Shown: positions 1 through 9,161 of the stretch, piece by piece | Position numbering within the stretch: the first letter of the stretch is position 1 | How the letters are laid out: every line of letters starts with the position of its first letter | Assembly: GCA_003646025.1 (NCBI GenBank) | Contig: QNDR01000008.1 | Location: 1-44,928, forward strand | DNA length: 44,928 nt | From: Candidatus Fermentibacterota bacterium | GTDB lineage: Bacteria > Fermentibacterota > Fermentibacteria > Fermentibacterales > JCC-6 | Direction of reading: 5' to 3' | Made by a program: the position numbers and the translations under genes | Notes under the pieces: generated by a model | Databases searched by the model: none | The model's input: the letters and a program-made list of their open reading frames with translations, nothing else | What the model was told of the DNA's origin: nothing

Positions 1-275
1 GGAATTGTTATTCTCCCCTGCGAGTCAACGCTTACTGCCCGCAGATACTGGGCAAGTTTTCTGACAAAGAAACGCGTCTCTCTGTTTCGCGGAAGAGAGA
101 GCAGTTTTTCCTCGAGCTCCTGCCACCTCTGCGGGGGATACAGAACAAGACACCCCTCCATGCCTACATTCAGGTACATATCTTCTGCTGTAAGCTGACG
201 CCTGAACTGAGCTGGAACACTTACTCTGCCCTTCTCGTCCAGTGTGTGTCTGTGTGTACCGATGAATGCTGCCAT
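1..275 (-). CDS. mraZ: MraZ transcriptional regulator (3' end outside window)
   Basis: The first 91 codons of MraZ, the DNA-binding AbrB-fold regulator that heads the division and cell wall (dcw) cluster, are visible; the gene runs off the left edge. The translation begins MAAFIGTHRHTLDEKGRVSV, the typical first MraZ repeat with its DEKGR motif, and the window ends in the second repeat at DSQGRITIP. The ATG at 275 follows a GGAGGG ribosome site at 282-287. Directly upstream are a promoter and five MraZ boxes, so self-regulation is expected, as known for this family. The rest of a dcw cluster (mraW/rsmH, ftsL, mur genes) would be expected beyond position 1, which cannot be seen here. Confidence 0.93.
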   Translation of the reverse strand, partial: MAAFIGTHRHTLDEKGRVSVPAQFRRQLTAEDMYLNVGMEGCLVLYPPQRWQELEEKLLSLPRNRETRFFVRKLAQYLRAVSVDSQGRITI

Positions 276-294
276 AATTTTCCCTCCGCAGCTA

Positions 295-322
295 TCATTA
301 TCCCACTTTCACCCACTGTCAA
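295..322 (-). promoter_or_regulatory. mraZ promoter inside the MraZ boxes
   Basis: A consensus -35 TTGACA (322-317) and a -10 TAATGA (300-295) are separated by 16 nt, about 20-25 nt upstream of the mraZ start. Two MraZ boxes fall in the spacer, so bound MraZ would cover the promoter. Assigned by sequence match only. Confidence 0.6.
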
Positions 323-347
323 CCCACTATATCCCACTTCACCCCAC
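302..347 (-). promoter_or_regulatory. Five MraZ boxes (GTGGG direct repeats)
   Basis: On the minus strand GTGGG occurs five times, at plus-strand positions 343-347, 333-337, 323-327, 312-316 and 302-306, with start-to-start spacing of 10, 10, 11 and 10. Direct repeats of this kind with about 5-nt spacers upstream of mraZ are the known operator of MraZ. The third spacer, which is one base longer, carries the -35 hexamer. Confidence 0.88.
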
Positions 348-364
348 CAGGAGTTTCAAACAGT

Positions 365-390
365 AAAAAAAAGAGGGCCGGATGGCCCTC
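365..390 (-). terminator. Rho-independent terminator of the polysaccharide operon
   Basis: GAGGGCC (373-379) pairs with GGCCCTC (384-390) around a 4-nt loop, and is followed on the minus strand by eight T residues (372-365). It lies 50 bp beyond the stop of the Wzc-type gene and separates that operon from mraZ. Confidence 0.88.
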
Positions 391-439
391 CTCACTGGCT
401 TATTCTGTTAATACTTATGTATTTACAGGCTTATAACTG

Positions 440-2644
440 CTATTCTGACTGCTCTTCATAGTAGTACTGGTACTTGTAGGTGTAGTAGGTGTACGAGGTG
501 TAGGTTCTTATGGGGTCAAAACCGTTGATCACTGCGCCTGAAAGGTGACCGCCTGATCTGAGAAGTTTCTGCCACACTCCCTGCACTACTTTCTTCTGAA
601 TCTTGCCGCTTCTTACAACCAGAATTACGGAATCCACAGCAGGAGCAATAACAACAGCATCAGTTACAACTGCTGCTGGTGGAGTATCGATGATCAGCAT
701 GTCGCATGCTTCAGCAATCTGAGAGAAAACACCTTTTTTAACTGCAGTCTCCACCATTTCAGCCGGGTTATGCGGGATATGGCCGCTGCAGATCACAAAG
801 AGGCCTTCCACCTCAGTTTTCTTCACGACTTCGTCGATTGTTGCCTTGCCGGAAATCAGCTCGGTAAAACCGGGTTTTCTCTTGAATCCAAAAGTCTTGT
901 TAACTGTAGGGCGCCTGAGGTCACAGTCAACAAGAATCACCTTTTTACCTGCCTCAGCTTCTGCTACAGCCAGGTTGGCAGAAACACTGGACTTGCCCTC
1001 ACGGGGGCCGGAACTGGTTACAAGAAGACTCTTTATCCCCTGCTCGGGTCTGGAGAATGAAAGACTGGTTCTGAGGTCACGGATGGCCTCAGCGTTGGGT
1101 GACTTGGATCGTTCCAGCAGCATAAGCGGAATCCGATCACCCCCGGTCTTCTGTGAAGACTCCGGAATAACACCAACCAGAGGTATATCCAGCCGCTCAA
1201 GCTGTTCGGGATTTCTGAGAGATGTGTCCATCTGATGGAACAGAAACACTATTCCAATCCCCGCAGCAAGACCAACCATGATCCCCATGATCAGGTTTCT
1301 TCTTGTTGTTGGTTTTATCATGCCTCCTGGAAGGGCAGAGTCCACGATGGTTACATTGCCCATCTGACCTATCTCAGCAATTTTCACTTCCTCGTACCGG
1401 GTTCTGAGAAGTATATAGATGTTTTCGTTAACTCTTCTGTTGCGTTCAAGGGAAACCAGCTCATACTGAAATTCGGGCAGTTCAGTCATACCCGCAGACA
1501 GATCGTTTACAACCGCACGCAGCGCCTGTTCTCTGGCGGTACTCGATCTGTACTCGCTTTCAGCTTCAGCAATGGAGGAAACCAGGCCTTCTATCCCCCG
1601 CTGGGGATTCGCAGGATAGTTCATCCCGGCAACATCCTGTAATGCTTCAGCCAGTTCCTGTGTTCTTGTGTCAATACGCTGCTCCATAGCACGAACAGGC
1701 TCAGACTCATTGCCGGCGCCATCGGCAAGAAGGGCAGCTCTGGCACTCTCGTACCTTGCCAGATCGCTCTGTATCTGATCGATGTACTCACTGTTGGAAC
1801 TCACAATATCGCCTGTAACTGTTTCACGCTGTTCTCCCAGAAGACCATTCAGGTAATCGCGTCTTACTCTGGCAGCTGCGGCATTTGTTGCTGCTGTTCT
1901 TGCCTGGGTTTCAAAACTGGACAGTGTGGTTATAAGGTCTCTGGTTTCAGTATCTATGTCTGTAATACCATGTTCCTCCTTGAACTGAAGGAGGGCACTT
2001 TCAGAGAGATCCAGCTGCTGGGAAGTATGCTGAAGCTGTTCCTCAAGAAACAGTCTTACTTCTGTATTCTCGCCCCTTGCCTGCTGCTTGTTCCACTTGT
2101 CGTAAACAAACAGAAAAAGATTGGTTATAACGGCGGAAGCTTCCGGACTGTATCCGCTTCCGCTGAGAACAAAGAAATTCGTGTCTTTTATCCAGCTCAC
2201 AGAAACAGTGGACTGAGCCAGTGACACCAGAGCATTCCGAATGTACGGCCGCTCGGGGATATCACCAAGAAACAGTACCGAGATAATGCTGTCTGAATCC
2301 GATGAATGAAGAATTGAATCCGCAACCAGTTCGGCCATTATCCTGCTGTTGATCAGGTGTATCTGATCGTTGCGCAGGGCATCCATCTGAAACCAGAAAG
2401 TACCCGGCATATCAAGGGTACGCGACATACTGTTATCCGTGGTGTACATAAATGTTGAACTGGAACGGTACACCGGTGTGGTTGTTTTGTTTACGTAACC
2501 GGCAACGAGAAGACCGGCAAGCACAAACGCGAGGATTACCCACTTGCCTCGGAGAAACATCCAGAGATAGAAGTTAAGATCCAGGGATTCCTCTTCGCTG
2601 TGGTCAGGTGTACCGGGATAGGTATCTGGATGCACTGCACTCAT
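440..2644 (-). CDS. Wzc-type polysaccharide co-polymerase / tyrosine autokinase
   Basis: A 734-residue inner-membrane protein of the Wzc (Wzz plus BY-kinase) class, which controls polymer length and export of capsule or exopolysaccharide. It has an N-terminal membrane segment at about 35-50, a long periplasmic coiled-coil region, a second membrane segment at about 451-470 after a PGGMIKPT motif, and a cytoplasmic kinase with Walker A SSGPREGKSS (544-553), Walker A' ILVDCD (570-575) and Walker B LIIDTP (650-655). The C-terminus has nine tyrosines within about 20 residues, the autophosphorylation cluster of this family. I chose the ATG at 2644, which overlaps the stop of the upstream SLBB gene (ATGA), instead of an in-frame ATG 75 nt earlier. 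It is the last gene before the terminator. Confidence 0.92.
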   Translation of the reverse strand: MSAVHPDTYPGTPDHSEEESLDLNFYLWMFLRGKWVILAFVLAGLLVAGYVNKTTTPVYRSSSTFMYTTDNSMSRTLDMPGTFWFQMDALRNDQIHLINSRIMAELVADSILHSSDSDSIISVLFLGDIPERPYIRNALVSLAQSTVSVSWIKDTNFFVLSGSGYSPEASAVITNLFLFVYDKWNKQQARGENTEVRLFLEEQLQHTSQQLDLSESALLQFKEEHGITDIDTETRDLITTLSSFETQARTAATNAAAARVRRDYLNGLLGEQRETVTGDIVSSNSEYIDQIQSDLARYESARAALLADGAGNESEPVRAMEQRIDTRTQELAEALQDVAGMNYPANPQRGIEGLVSSIAEAESEYRSSTAREQALRAVVNDLSAGMTELPEFQYELVSLERNRRVNENIYILLRTRYEEVKIAEIGQMGNVTIVDSALPGGMIKPTTRRNLIMGIMVGLAAGIGIVFLFHQMDTSLRNPEQLERLDIPLVGVIPESSQKTGGDRIPLMLLERSKSPNAEAIRDLRTSLSFSRPEQGIKSLLVTSSGPREGKSSVSANLAVAEAEAGKKVILVDCDLRRPTVNKTFGFKRKPGFTELISGKATIDEVVKKTEVEGLFVICSGHIPHNPAEMVETAVKKGVFSQIAEACDMLIIDTPPAAVVTDAVVIAPAVDSVILVVRSGKIQKKVVQGVWQKLLRSGGHLSGAVINGFDPIRTYTSYTYYTYKYQYYYEEQSE

Positions 2645-3057
2645 ATTCTGCTCATTAACAGAATCACATTCGCCATAACGAGAAGCTTGTAACTGAAGTC
2701 TACAACATCCTTCCACCATTCGTAGTTCGAGGTTGACAGGTAGATGGTGGCATCCGGTTCAAGACCCGGCAGCGGATTGCCGTGACCGGACAGGTAATCC
2801 GAAAGGTTGTACTCTATGTCTATACCGGTGAGTATGATCTTTATACTGGACAAATCAGCTGTAGAAGTGGGTCCGCCGGCTGCTGAAAGGGCATCCCTCA
2901 GGTCGGAATCCCATGGAATCATGTATACGCCAGGGCTTCTTACCTCGCCCCACACGTTAACCGGCATAAGTATTTCGTTTGAGTCCACACCTGGAAGCGA
3001 ATAGTCCGCAACAGCTGCCGCAACCGGAACAATCAACAACCAGTAGAAAACTCTCAC
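2641..3057 (-). CDS. Small SLBB-domain protein with C-terminal membrane segment
   Basis: A 138-residue protein with a GTG start overlapping the TGA of the upstream dehydrogenase gene. It has a signal-like N-terminus (VFYWLLIVPVAAAVA), one SLBB (beta-grasp ligand-binding) domain at about 33-75 (VNVWGEVRSPGVY and DALSAAGG motifs), and a hydrophobic C-terminus (LLVMANVILLM). Wza-type outer-membrane exporters normally have a poly-export domain and two or more SLBB domains; here only one SLBB is present and no poly-export domain. Its place between sugar-nucleotide dehydrogenases and the Wzc-type kinase suggests it is an accessory piece of the export channel, which is inference. The SLBB call is firm; the role is not. 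Confidence 0.75.
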   Translation of the reverse strand: MRVFYWLLIVPVAAAVADYSLPGVDSNEILMPVNVWGEVRSPGVYMIPWDSDLRDALSAAGGPTSTADLSSIKIILTGIDIEYNLSDYLSGHGNPLPGLEPDATIYLSTSNYEWWKDVVDFSYKLLVMANVILLMSRI

Positions 3058-4373
3058 GCCTTAAACACCTTCTCTTTTCCGTCCTCCACCGCCACACAGG
3101 CATTCCTGGTGTCTACCACAATGTTACTGTTGCTCACTATCCACTGGTAATCATAGCAGGCATGATTTGTTATGACAACGGCACAGTCGTATCCTGACAG
3201 CATTTCCTCTGAGAGATCCACTGAAACAGGCTGCATGTCAGTCTGTCTGGTGCTGGAAGGGATGGAAGGAATGTAGGGATCGTTGTAGTCTACGAGAGCT
3301 CCTCTTTCAACGAGCTTCTTCATAACCTTGAGAGCAGGTGTTTCACGGTAGTCATCAATGTCCGGTTTGTACGCCATACCCAGAAGCAGAACTCTGCTTC
3401 CCTTTACGGATTTCTCCGAGGAATTCAATGCGTCACAGACCCGGTCGACAACGTAACCCGGCATGGATGTGTTTATCTCACCGGCAAGCTCTATGAACTT
3501 GGTTGACATCTCGAATTCATGGGCTTTCCAGGTGAGGTAAAACGGGTCTATTGGAATACAATGGCCACCCAGTCCCGGTCCCGGGTAAAAGGCTGTGAAA
3601 CCGAAAGGTTTGGTCGCCGCTGCGTCAATAACCTCCCATATGTCTATTCCCATACGCTGGGCGAGAAGCTTCAGCTCGTTTACAAGCGCTATGTTCACCG
3701 CTCTGTAGGTGTTTTCCACTATTTTCGCCATTTCGGCAACTTCAGGAGAACTCACTGGAACCACATTGTCTATGGCAAAACCGTAGACAAACACACTGGC
3801 TTCTGTGCAGGCCTGTGTGAGTCCACCTACAAGTTTTGGAATTGTCCTTGTTTTAAAATTCTTGTTGCCTGGATCTTCCCTCTCCGGAGAAAAGGCAATA
3901 TGGAAATCAACACCTGCTGTAAGGCCGCTGTTCTCAAGCACAGGAACCATCTCATCTCTGGTGGTTCCCGGATAGGTGGTAGACTCCAGAATCACAAGCT
4001 GCCCTCTCTGTATGTGAAGCGCAGTCTCCCTGCAGGAGTTCAGCACATAACTCAGATCAGGATCACGGCTGATACCCAGAGGAGTGGGAACAGCAATAAG
4101 AATGGCATCGACCCTGCTGAGAACTGAAAAGTCGGTGGTTGCATGAAGATGACCGGTGTCCATGGCAGAGGCAATCATTTCCTCTGGAAAATGCTTAAGA
4201 TAACTGTGGCGTTCTTCGAGAAGCTTCGGCTTTTCCGGGTCTACATCTACACCAAAAACCTCACATCCACCCAGAGCAAATTCCATCGCGAGAGGCAATC
4301 CTACATAGCCGAGGCCGATTACACCGATAACAGGCTTTTCTCTACCAGCCATTCTTTCCGTGAAAGCGCTCAT
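3054..4373 (-). CDS. UDP-N-acetylglucosamine/mannosamine 6-dehydrogenase (WbpA/WecC type)
   Basis: A 439-residue NAD-dependent nucleotide-sugar dehydrogenase that oxidises the C6 hydroxyl of a UDP-N-acetylhexosamine to a uronate, feeding polysaccharide synthesis. The Rossmann motif GVIGLGYVGLPLA is at about 17-29 and the catalytic cysteine is in GLGGHCIPIDP at about 268. GGHCIPIDP is typical of the WbpA/WecC branch, in contrast to GGSCFPKD in the neighbouring UDP-glucose enzyme. The C-terminal domain has the usual LLGMAYKPDIDDYRETPA. The start ATG lies 1 nt after the upstream stop with GAGG ahead of it. Substrate choice between UDP-GlcNAc and UDP-ManNAc cannot be settled from sequence. Confidence 0.88.
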   Translation of the reverse strand: MSAFTERMAGREKPVIGVIGLGYVGLPLAMEFALGGCEVFGVDVDPEKPKLLEERHSYLKHFPEEMIASAMDTGHLHATTDFSVLSRVDAILIAVPTPLGISRDPDLSYVLNSCRETALHIQRGQLVILESTTYPGTTRDEMVPVLENSGLTAGVDFHIAFSPEREDPGNKNFKTRTIPKLVGGLTQACTEASVFVYGFAIDNVVPVSSPEVAEMAKIVENTYRAVNIALVNELKLLAQRMGIDIWEVIDAAATKPFGFTAFYPGPGLGGHCIPIDPFYLTWKAHEFEMSTKFIELAGEINTSMPGYVVDRVCDALNSSEKSVKGSRVLLLGMAYKPDIDDYRETPALKVMKKLVERGALVDYNDPYIPSIPSSTRQTDMQPVSVDLSEEMLSGYDCAVVITNHACYDYQWIVSNSNIVVDTRNACVAVEDGKEKVFKA

Positions 4374-4374
4374 C

Positions 4375-5676
4375 TTAACCTCTTCCTATACCGTAGTATG
4401 TGAATCCTCTGGAGGTAAGTTTTCCAGGATTCCAGATGTTTCTTCCGTCAAAGATCACCGGTCTGCGAAGCAGTGTAATCATCCTGTTGAAGTCCGGCTC
4501 TCTGAATTCGGTCCACTCCGTTACAAGGATCAGGGCATCGGAACCGTCAACGGCATCGTAGCTTGAAGAACAGTATTCAACTGTATCTCCAAGAATTGTT
4601 CTGGCGTACTCTGTAGCCTCCGGATCATACGCTTTTACCTGTGCTCCTCTCTCAAGCAGTTCGTTGATGATCACAACGGAAGGGGCATCTCTCATATCAT
4701 CTGTATTCGGCTTAAACGAAAGACCCCAGATACCAAAGGTAAGACCGGAGAGATCTTCCCCGAACTCCTTTGTGACCTTACTGCCAAGAACCTGTTTCTG
4801 TCTGCGATTCACTTCTGTAACCGCCTCAAGAATCCGCAGGTGGTACCCGTGCTCATCAGAGGTGTGTCTGAGAGCTTTTACATCCTTCGGGAAACAGCTG
4901 CCCCCGAAACCCACGCCGGGAAAAATAAAATGCGGCCCTATCCTGGTGTCGCTTCCTATACCTTTCCTGATATCCTTCACATCAGCACCGACCACATCGC
5001 ACAGATTTGCTATCTCGTTCATAAAACTTATCTTGGTGGCAAGAAGACTGTTGGCCACATACTTGGTCAGTTCCGCAGATTTGTTGCTCATTATGTAAAC
5101 AGGGTTGTTTGTACGGACAAAAGGCGAGTAGAGCTCTTTCATTACCTCGGCTACTTCCTCGCTTCCAGTACCTATCACGATTCTGTCCGGCTTCATAAAG
5201 TCATCTATGGCCGCACCCTCTTTAAGAAACTCCGGATTGCTCACCACATCTACTCTGAAATCCGTGTATTTGCTTACCTCAGCGGCAACAAGCTCAAAGG
5301 TTCCCACAGGTACTGTACTCTTATTGACAACTATTTTGCTGTCATTCATGGCTTTACCGATGTCTCCGGCAACTGCCAGAACATGATGAAGATCGGCACT
5401 GCCGTCTTCTTCAGGAGGCGTACCCACTGCGATAAAGATGATACTGCTCTGTTTAACAGCCATGGACGTGTCCACAGAAAAGTTAAGCCTCTGCTCTTTG
5501 ACATTTCTGTCGATGAGAACATCGAGGCCGGGCTCGTATATAGGCAGTTTTCCCTGCTTGAGATCATCTATTTTTTTGTGGTTATTGTCTACACAGATTA
5601 CAGTATTTCCCATCTCTGCAAGACAGGCGGCTGCCACAAGCCCCACGTACCCACTGCCAACAACTGCTATTTTCAT
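4375..5676 (-). CDS. ugd: UDP-glucose 6-dehydrogenase
   Basis: A 433-residue enzyme making UDP-glucuronate from UDP-glucose with two NAD+. It begins with the Rossmann motif VVGSGYVGLVAAACLAEMG, has NPEFLKEGAAIDDFMKPDRI, and the catalytic cysteine in GFGGSCFPKDVKAL near residue 259. Length and motifs are those of the bacterial Ugd/TuaD family. It is the first gene of the polysaccharide operon, with ATG at 5676 preceded by GAGGAG. Two different nucleotide-sugar dehydrogenases in one operon suggest a polymer containing both glucuronic acid and an N-acetylated uronic acid (inference). No glycosyltransferase is present in this operon. Confidence 0.93.
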   Translation of the reverse strand: MKIAVVGSGYVGLVAAACLAEMGNTVICVDNNHKKIDDLKQGKLPIYEPGLDVLIDRNVKEQRLNFSVDTSMAVKQSSIIFIAVGTPPEEDGSADLHHVLAVAGDIGKAMNDSKIVVNKSTVPVGTFELVAAEVSKYTDFRVDVVSNPEFLKEGAAIDDFMKPDRIVIGTGSEEVAEVMKELYSPFVRTNNPVYIMSNKSAELTKYVANSLLATKISFMNEIANLCDVVGADVKDIRKGIGSDTRIGPHFIFPGVGFGGSCFPKDVKALRHTSDEHGYHLRILEAVTEVNRRQKQVLGSKVTKEFGEDLSGLTFGIWGLSFKPNTDDMRDAPSVVIINELLERGAQVKAYDPEATEYARTILGDTVEYCSSSYDAVDGSDALILVTEWTEFREPDFNRMITLLRRPVIFDGRNIWNPGKLTSRGFTYYGIGRG

Positions 5677-5710
5677 CAGAAAACTCCTCTATACATAAGT
5701 ATCTATGGTA

Positions 5711-5738
5711 ATAATATGGTGCTTTTCCTGTACTTGAA
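5711..5738 (-). promoter_or_regulatory. Candidate promoter of the polysaccharide operon
   Basis: TTCAAG (5738-5733) and TATTAT (5716-5711) are spaced by 16 nt, about 35 nt upstream of the ugd start. Moderate match to a sigma-70 promoter, in the only gap between selB and ugd. Confidence 0.35.
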
Positions 5739-5778
5739 CGATGAGAATATGAAACATCAACTCTTTTGTAAAGTATGA

Positions 5779-7668
5779 TCAATCGCCTGAGACCAGAACT
5801 CTGTTCTCACCAACTCTTTCAGTGATGTTTCTGCCATCAAGAACTACAGCCCACAGAAGAGCAATCTTTCTGGATACTCCCAGAGCTTCACGAAGTTCGC
5901 CCAGCCTGAAAGAACTGCTGCCGAAAGAACTGGTAACAATCTGACGGACCTTTTCCACAGAATGTTCTGTGGTTATAAGATTTTCACCCAGGCTGGTGAG
6001 CATACCTCTTGTCAAAAGGGCTTCAATATCCTCTTCTCTCATTCCGGGAACAGGCAGTTTGACGCCGCGGAGACCGCCATTTTCAATATCAGAGACAATA
6101 GCCTCTGCCAGTTTGAGTACATCGCCAGACAGCTTCTCCGGAAAACCGCCGAGACAAAGATAATCTCCTCGTTTTTCTATCTCTCCCGCATCCTGAAGCC
6201 TTGCAATGCACAACCGTACAACCCAGACGGCGGTATCAGGCGGTAGCTTTCTGGCAAGGTGTGCAGAGGGAAGCCCGGGACTGAGAGGAACACTGCGGTG
6301 GATCGTACCGATGCTTCCCAGAATCTTGCGCTGAATATCCTCCACTGCGTCTTTCAGTATAAGCCGCCGTGTTCTGCCATCCCCCACAGTCAGCACTTTG
6401 TCCTGTTCAATAAGCGAATCTGCGGCTTCATTGAAATCAACAGGTTCTGCACCTGTCTGCCTGATAAAGTCGTCGGCCTCAATGAAATGACCTGGAGCAT
6501 CTTCCAATGTTTCGAACAGAAGATCCTCAAGTTCTCCGTGTGTAAGAAGATCGAGATGCTGAAGCCTGGCTTCCCTGAATCTTGAACGAACCTTCCTTGT
6601 TCCAGTATCCAGAATAATACCACCGCCAATGGTAACCACAGGGGAGTATCTTCTTATGACAAAGCGATCTCCCGGCATTGCAACCACTGGATGCTCAAGC
6701 TGGAAGTGAACGTATCCGGTTTCGCCCCGGAGCAGAGGCTTTCCCTCAACAGGAATTGCCCGGGCCATTACCTCGGCAGTACCCACATGAAACCGCACCC
6801 TCTGTCTGATGAGAAGATCAACATTGCGTTGAAGCATTGTGCACACGGTGTCCAGACTGCTCAGGGTTTTGAGAAAGCCAACCTCTCCTGCAACGCTTCC
6901 CCTGTGAACATCCTCTTTCCGAATACCGGTAAGATTCAAAGCGATTCTGTCACCAGCAAAGCCTGTTTCAGCATATCTCGCCTCGTTAACGCCCAGTTCC
7001 CTCACTCTGAAGGTTTTACCAACAGGCTGAATCTCAACCGAATCTCCAACATTTATCTTTCCAGAAAGTCCGGTTCCGCACACGATGGTTCCAAAACCCT
7101 TCAGGGTGAATATTCTGTCAACAGGCATTCTGAACCTGCCCTGCGAGCTTTTCCTGTCCACATCTGCCGCCATCTCCAGCAGAGCCTTCCTCAACTCTTC
7201 CATACCATACCCTGTTTTGGCTGATACACGCAGGATAGGTGATGATTCAGCTGGTGTTCCCTGCAGAGCCTCCCGTACTTCCTCCTCTGCGAGCTCAATG
7301 AGATCCTTCTCCACAAGGTCACACTTTGACAGAGCAACAATACCTCTGTTAACCTCAAGAAGGCGCAGAATATCGAGATGCTCCCGTGTCTGGGGCATCA
7401 CCCCTTCATCGGCGGAAACCACAAGAAGAAAACAGTCAACAGTTGCAACTCCCGCAACCATGGTCTTAACAAATTTCTCGTGTCCCGGAACATCGATAAA
7501 GGAAACGGACTCTCCATCTACTGTCTCAAGAAACACATAGCCCAGCTCTATTGTGATTCCCCTGGCCTTTTCTTCCTTGAGTCTATCCGGATCAACGCCT
7601 GTCAGCGCCAGCATAAGACTGCTCTTACCGTGATCTATGTGGCCTGCCGTCCCGATGATTATGCCCAC
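5779..7668 (-). CDS. selB: Selenocysteine-specific elongation factor SelB
   Basis: A 629-residue GTPase that delivers Sec-tRNA(Sec) to UGA codons marked by a SECIS hairpin. The G motifs are clear: GHIDHGKSSL (9-18), DVPGHEKF (59-66) and SKCD (114-117). After EF-Tu-like domains II and III comes a long C-terminal part with winged-helix repeats (for example SFRLGELREALGVSRKIALL near the end), which distinguishes SelB from EF-Tu. The GTG start at 7668 overlaps the last codons of selA by 10 nt, so the two are translationally coupled. The gene implies that selenoproteins exist in this genome; I saw none in this window. Confidence 0.95.
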   Translation of the reverse strand: MGIIIGTAGHIDHGKSSLMLALTGVDPDRLKEEKARGITIELGYVFLETVDGESVSFIDVPGHEKFVKTMVAGVATVDCFLLVVSADEGVMPQTREHLDILRLLEVNRGIVALSKCDLVEKDLIELAEEEVREALQGTPAESSPILRVSAKTGYGMEELRKALLEMAADVDRKSSQGRFRMPVDRIFTLKGFGTIVCGTGLSGKINVGDSVEIQPVGKTFRVRELGVNEARYAETGFAGDRIALNLTGIRKEDVHRGSVAGEVGFLKTLSSLDTVCTMLQRNVDLLIRQRVRFHVGTAEVMARAIPVEGKPLLRGETGYVHFQLEHPVVAMPGDRFVIRRYSPVVTIGGGIILDTGTRKVRSRFREARLQHLDLLTHGELEDLLFETLEDAPGHFIEADDFIRQTGAEPVDFNEAADSLIEQDKVLTVGDGRTRRLILKDAVEDIQRKILGSIGTIHRSVPLSPGLPSAHLARKLPPDTAVWVVRLCIARLQDAGEIEKRGDYLCLGGFPEKLSGDVLKLAEAIVSDIENGGLRGVKLPVPGMREEDIEALLTRGMLTSLGENLITTEHSVEKVRQIVTSSFGSSSFRLGELREALGVSRKIALLWAVVLDGRNITERVGENRVLVSGD

Positions 7669-9041
7669 AACTCTGCAATCCTCTTCTGGAGAAGTTCAGC
7701 AAGAACGGAATCTTCAGCCTCTGTAACAGCTCTCAGGTCAAACTTTGCAGCACCCTCTTCCAGCCTGGCTGCAACAGCCGGGCTGGAAAGCCGGAGAGTT
7801 TTCAGCAGAAGGTCTGGGTCGGGACAGACCACTGAAATACCGGCAGAAGGTATCGCATAATCGGGAAGGCTGCCGCTGCCTACGTAACTGCTCATTTTCT
7901 CCGGTTCCAGACTGCAGCCTGAGGGAACTGTTACAGAGCTGATGATCGCCATGGCTCTTTCAAGCAGCTGATCCGGTTTTCTGGAAAAAGAATGGTAAAC
8001 CGGATGGTTTTCGGCTATGAAATCGTCCTCTTCCAGAAAAACCCGGAGTGAAGCTTCGATGGCTGCGATTGTAAGTTTTCCCACCCTGAGTGCCCTGGCC
8101 AGAGGGTGTTTTTTCACCTTTGAGATGTACTTCTTCATGCCCAGAATAACACCAGCCTGAGGCCCTCCTATAAGCTTATCGCCGGAGCAGGTAACAACAC
8201 TGGCTCCAGCTTGTATACTGTGAACAATAGTGGGTTCTGAGGGTATCCCGAATCTGCTCAGAGGAATAAGACTTCCGGCACCGAGATCATCTATCACCGG
8301 AATGTCATGCTCTCTTCCCAGGGCAATAAGATCCTCAAGATCAACCTCACTGGTAAAACCCTTGATGAGGTAGTTTGACGGATGCACACGCAGTATTGCC
8401 GCAGTTTGATCGGTTATGGCATTGGCGTAATCACGGAGGTGTGTACGGTTGGTACATCCAACCTCAACCATTGTGCACCCGCTCTGCTGCATAACATCCG
8501 GAATACGGAAAGCACCACCTATTTCCACCAGCTGCCCTCTGGAAACGATAACCTCCCTGCCGCTGGCAAGTGCTGAAAGCACAAGAAGAGTCGCCCCGGC
8601 ATTGTTGTTGGCAAGGGTTGCATCCTCCGCCCCTGTAAGCTCTGTGAGCAGATTTTCTATATGGGTGTCACGGTTGCCCCTCTTGCCTGTTTCTCTGTTC
8701 CACTGAAGAACGGAGTACCCCCGGGCCACTCTGCTTACAGCTTCCACTGCAGCCGGTGGAAGGCTGGCTCTTCCAATTGCCGTGTGGAGCACAACTCCGG
8801 TTGCGTTGATCACCTGTTCCATGGTTGGTTTTTTCATAGCCTCACCCAGCAGCGCACACTTGTCTACAATAGAATCGGTTGACGGAAGCTCTCCCCCATC
8901 CATAACACACTGCCTTGCCCACAGTATACCGTCTCTGGCAGCTTTTTTCGTTTCAGACGGTGTTAACCCGGGCAGCCTGGACTCTATACCTGGAATAATC
9001 TCATGAACGGCAGGCAGGTTTTTAAGTGATTCCAATCCCAT
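7659..9041 (-). CDS. selA: L-seryl-tRNA(Sec) selenium transferase SelA
   Basis: A 460-residue PLP enzyme converting seryl-tRNA(Sec) to selenocysteinyl-tRNA(Sec) with selenophosphate. It shows the SelA signature INATGVVLHTAIGRA (78-92), NNNAGATLL, and the PLP lysine in CSGDKLIGGPQAG (K289). Length is normal. I chose the ATG at 9041, which follows GGAGGA by a proper distance; a TTG five codons earlier would put the ribosome site inside the gene. It heads the selA-selB pair. selC and selD are not in this window. Confidence 0.96.
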   Translation of the reverse strand: MGLESLKNLPAVHEIIPGIESRLPGLTPSETKKAARDGILWARQCVMDGGELPSTDSIVDKCALLGEAMKKPTMEQVINATGVVLHTAIGRASLPPAAVEAVSRVARGYSVLQWNRETGKRGNRDTHIENLLTELTGAEDATLANNNAGATLLVLSALASGREVIVSRGQLVEIGGAFRIPDVMQQSGCTMVEVGCTNRTHLRDYANAITDQTAAILRVHPSNYLIKGFTSEVDLEDLIALGREHDIPVIDDLGAGSLIPLSRFGIPSEPTIVHSIQAGASVVTCSGDKLIGGPQAGVILGMKKYISKVKKHPLARALRVGKLTIAAIEASLRVFLEEDDFIAENHPVYHSFSRKPDQLLERAMAIISSVTVPSGCSLEPEKMSSYVGSGSLPDYAIPSAGISVVCPDPDLLLKTLRLSSPAVAARLEEGAAKFDLRAVTEAEDSVLAELLQKRIAELWA

Positions 9042-9161
9042 ATTTCCTCCAAACAAGAAGAATACTGTGTGCGGTAAATGTGCCCCAACTATGAAGAATG
9101 GAACCCTTCGGGTAAACCCTTGACTTCAGGCGCATATTACGGAGGCGGTTCAATATGAAAG

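Noticed and set aside
4840-5778. Plus-strand frame of 312 codons
   Set aside because: Antisense to ugd; composition is that of a shadow frame.
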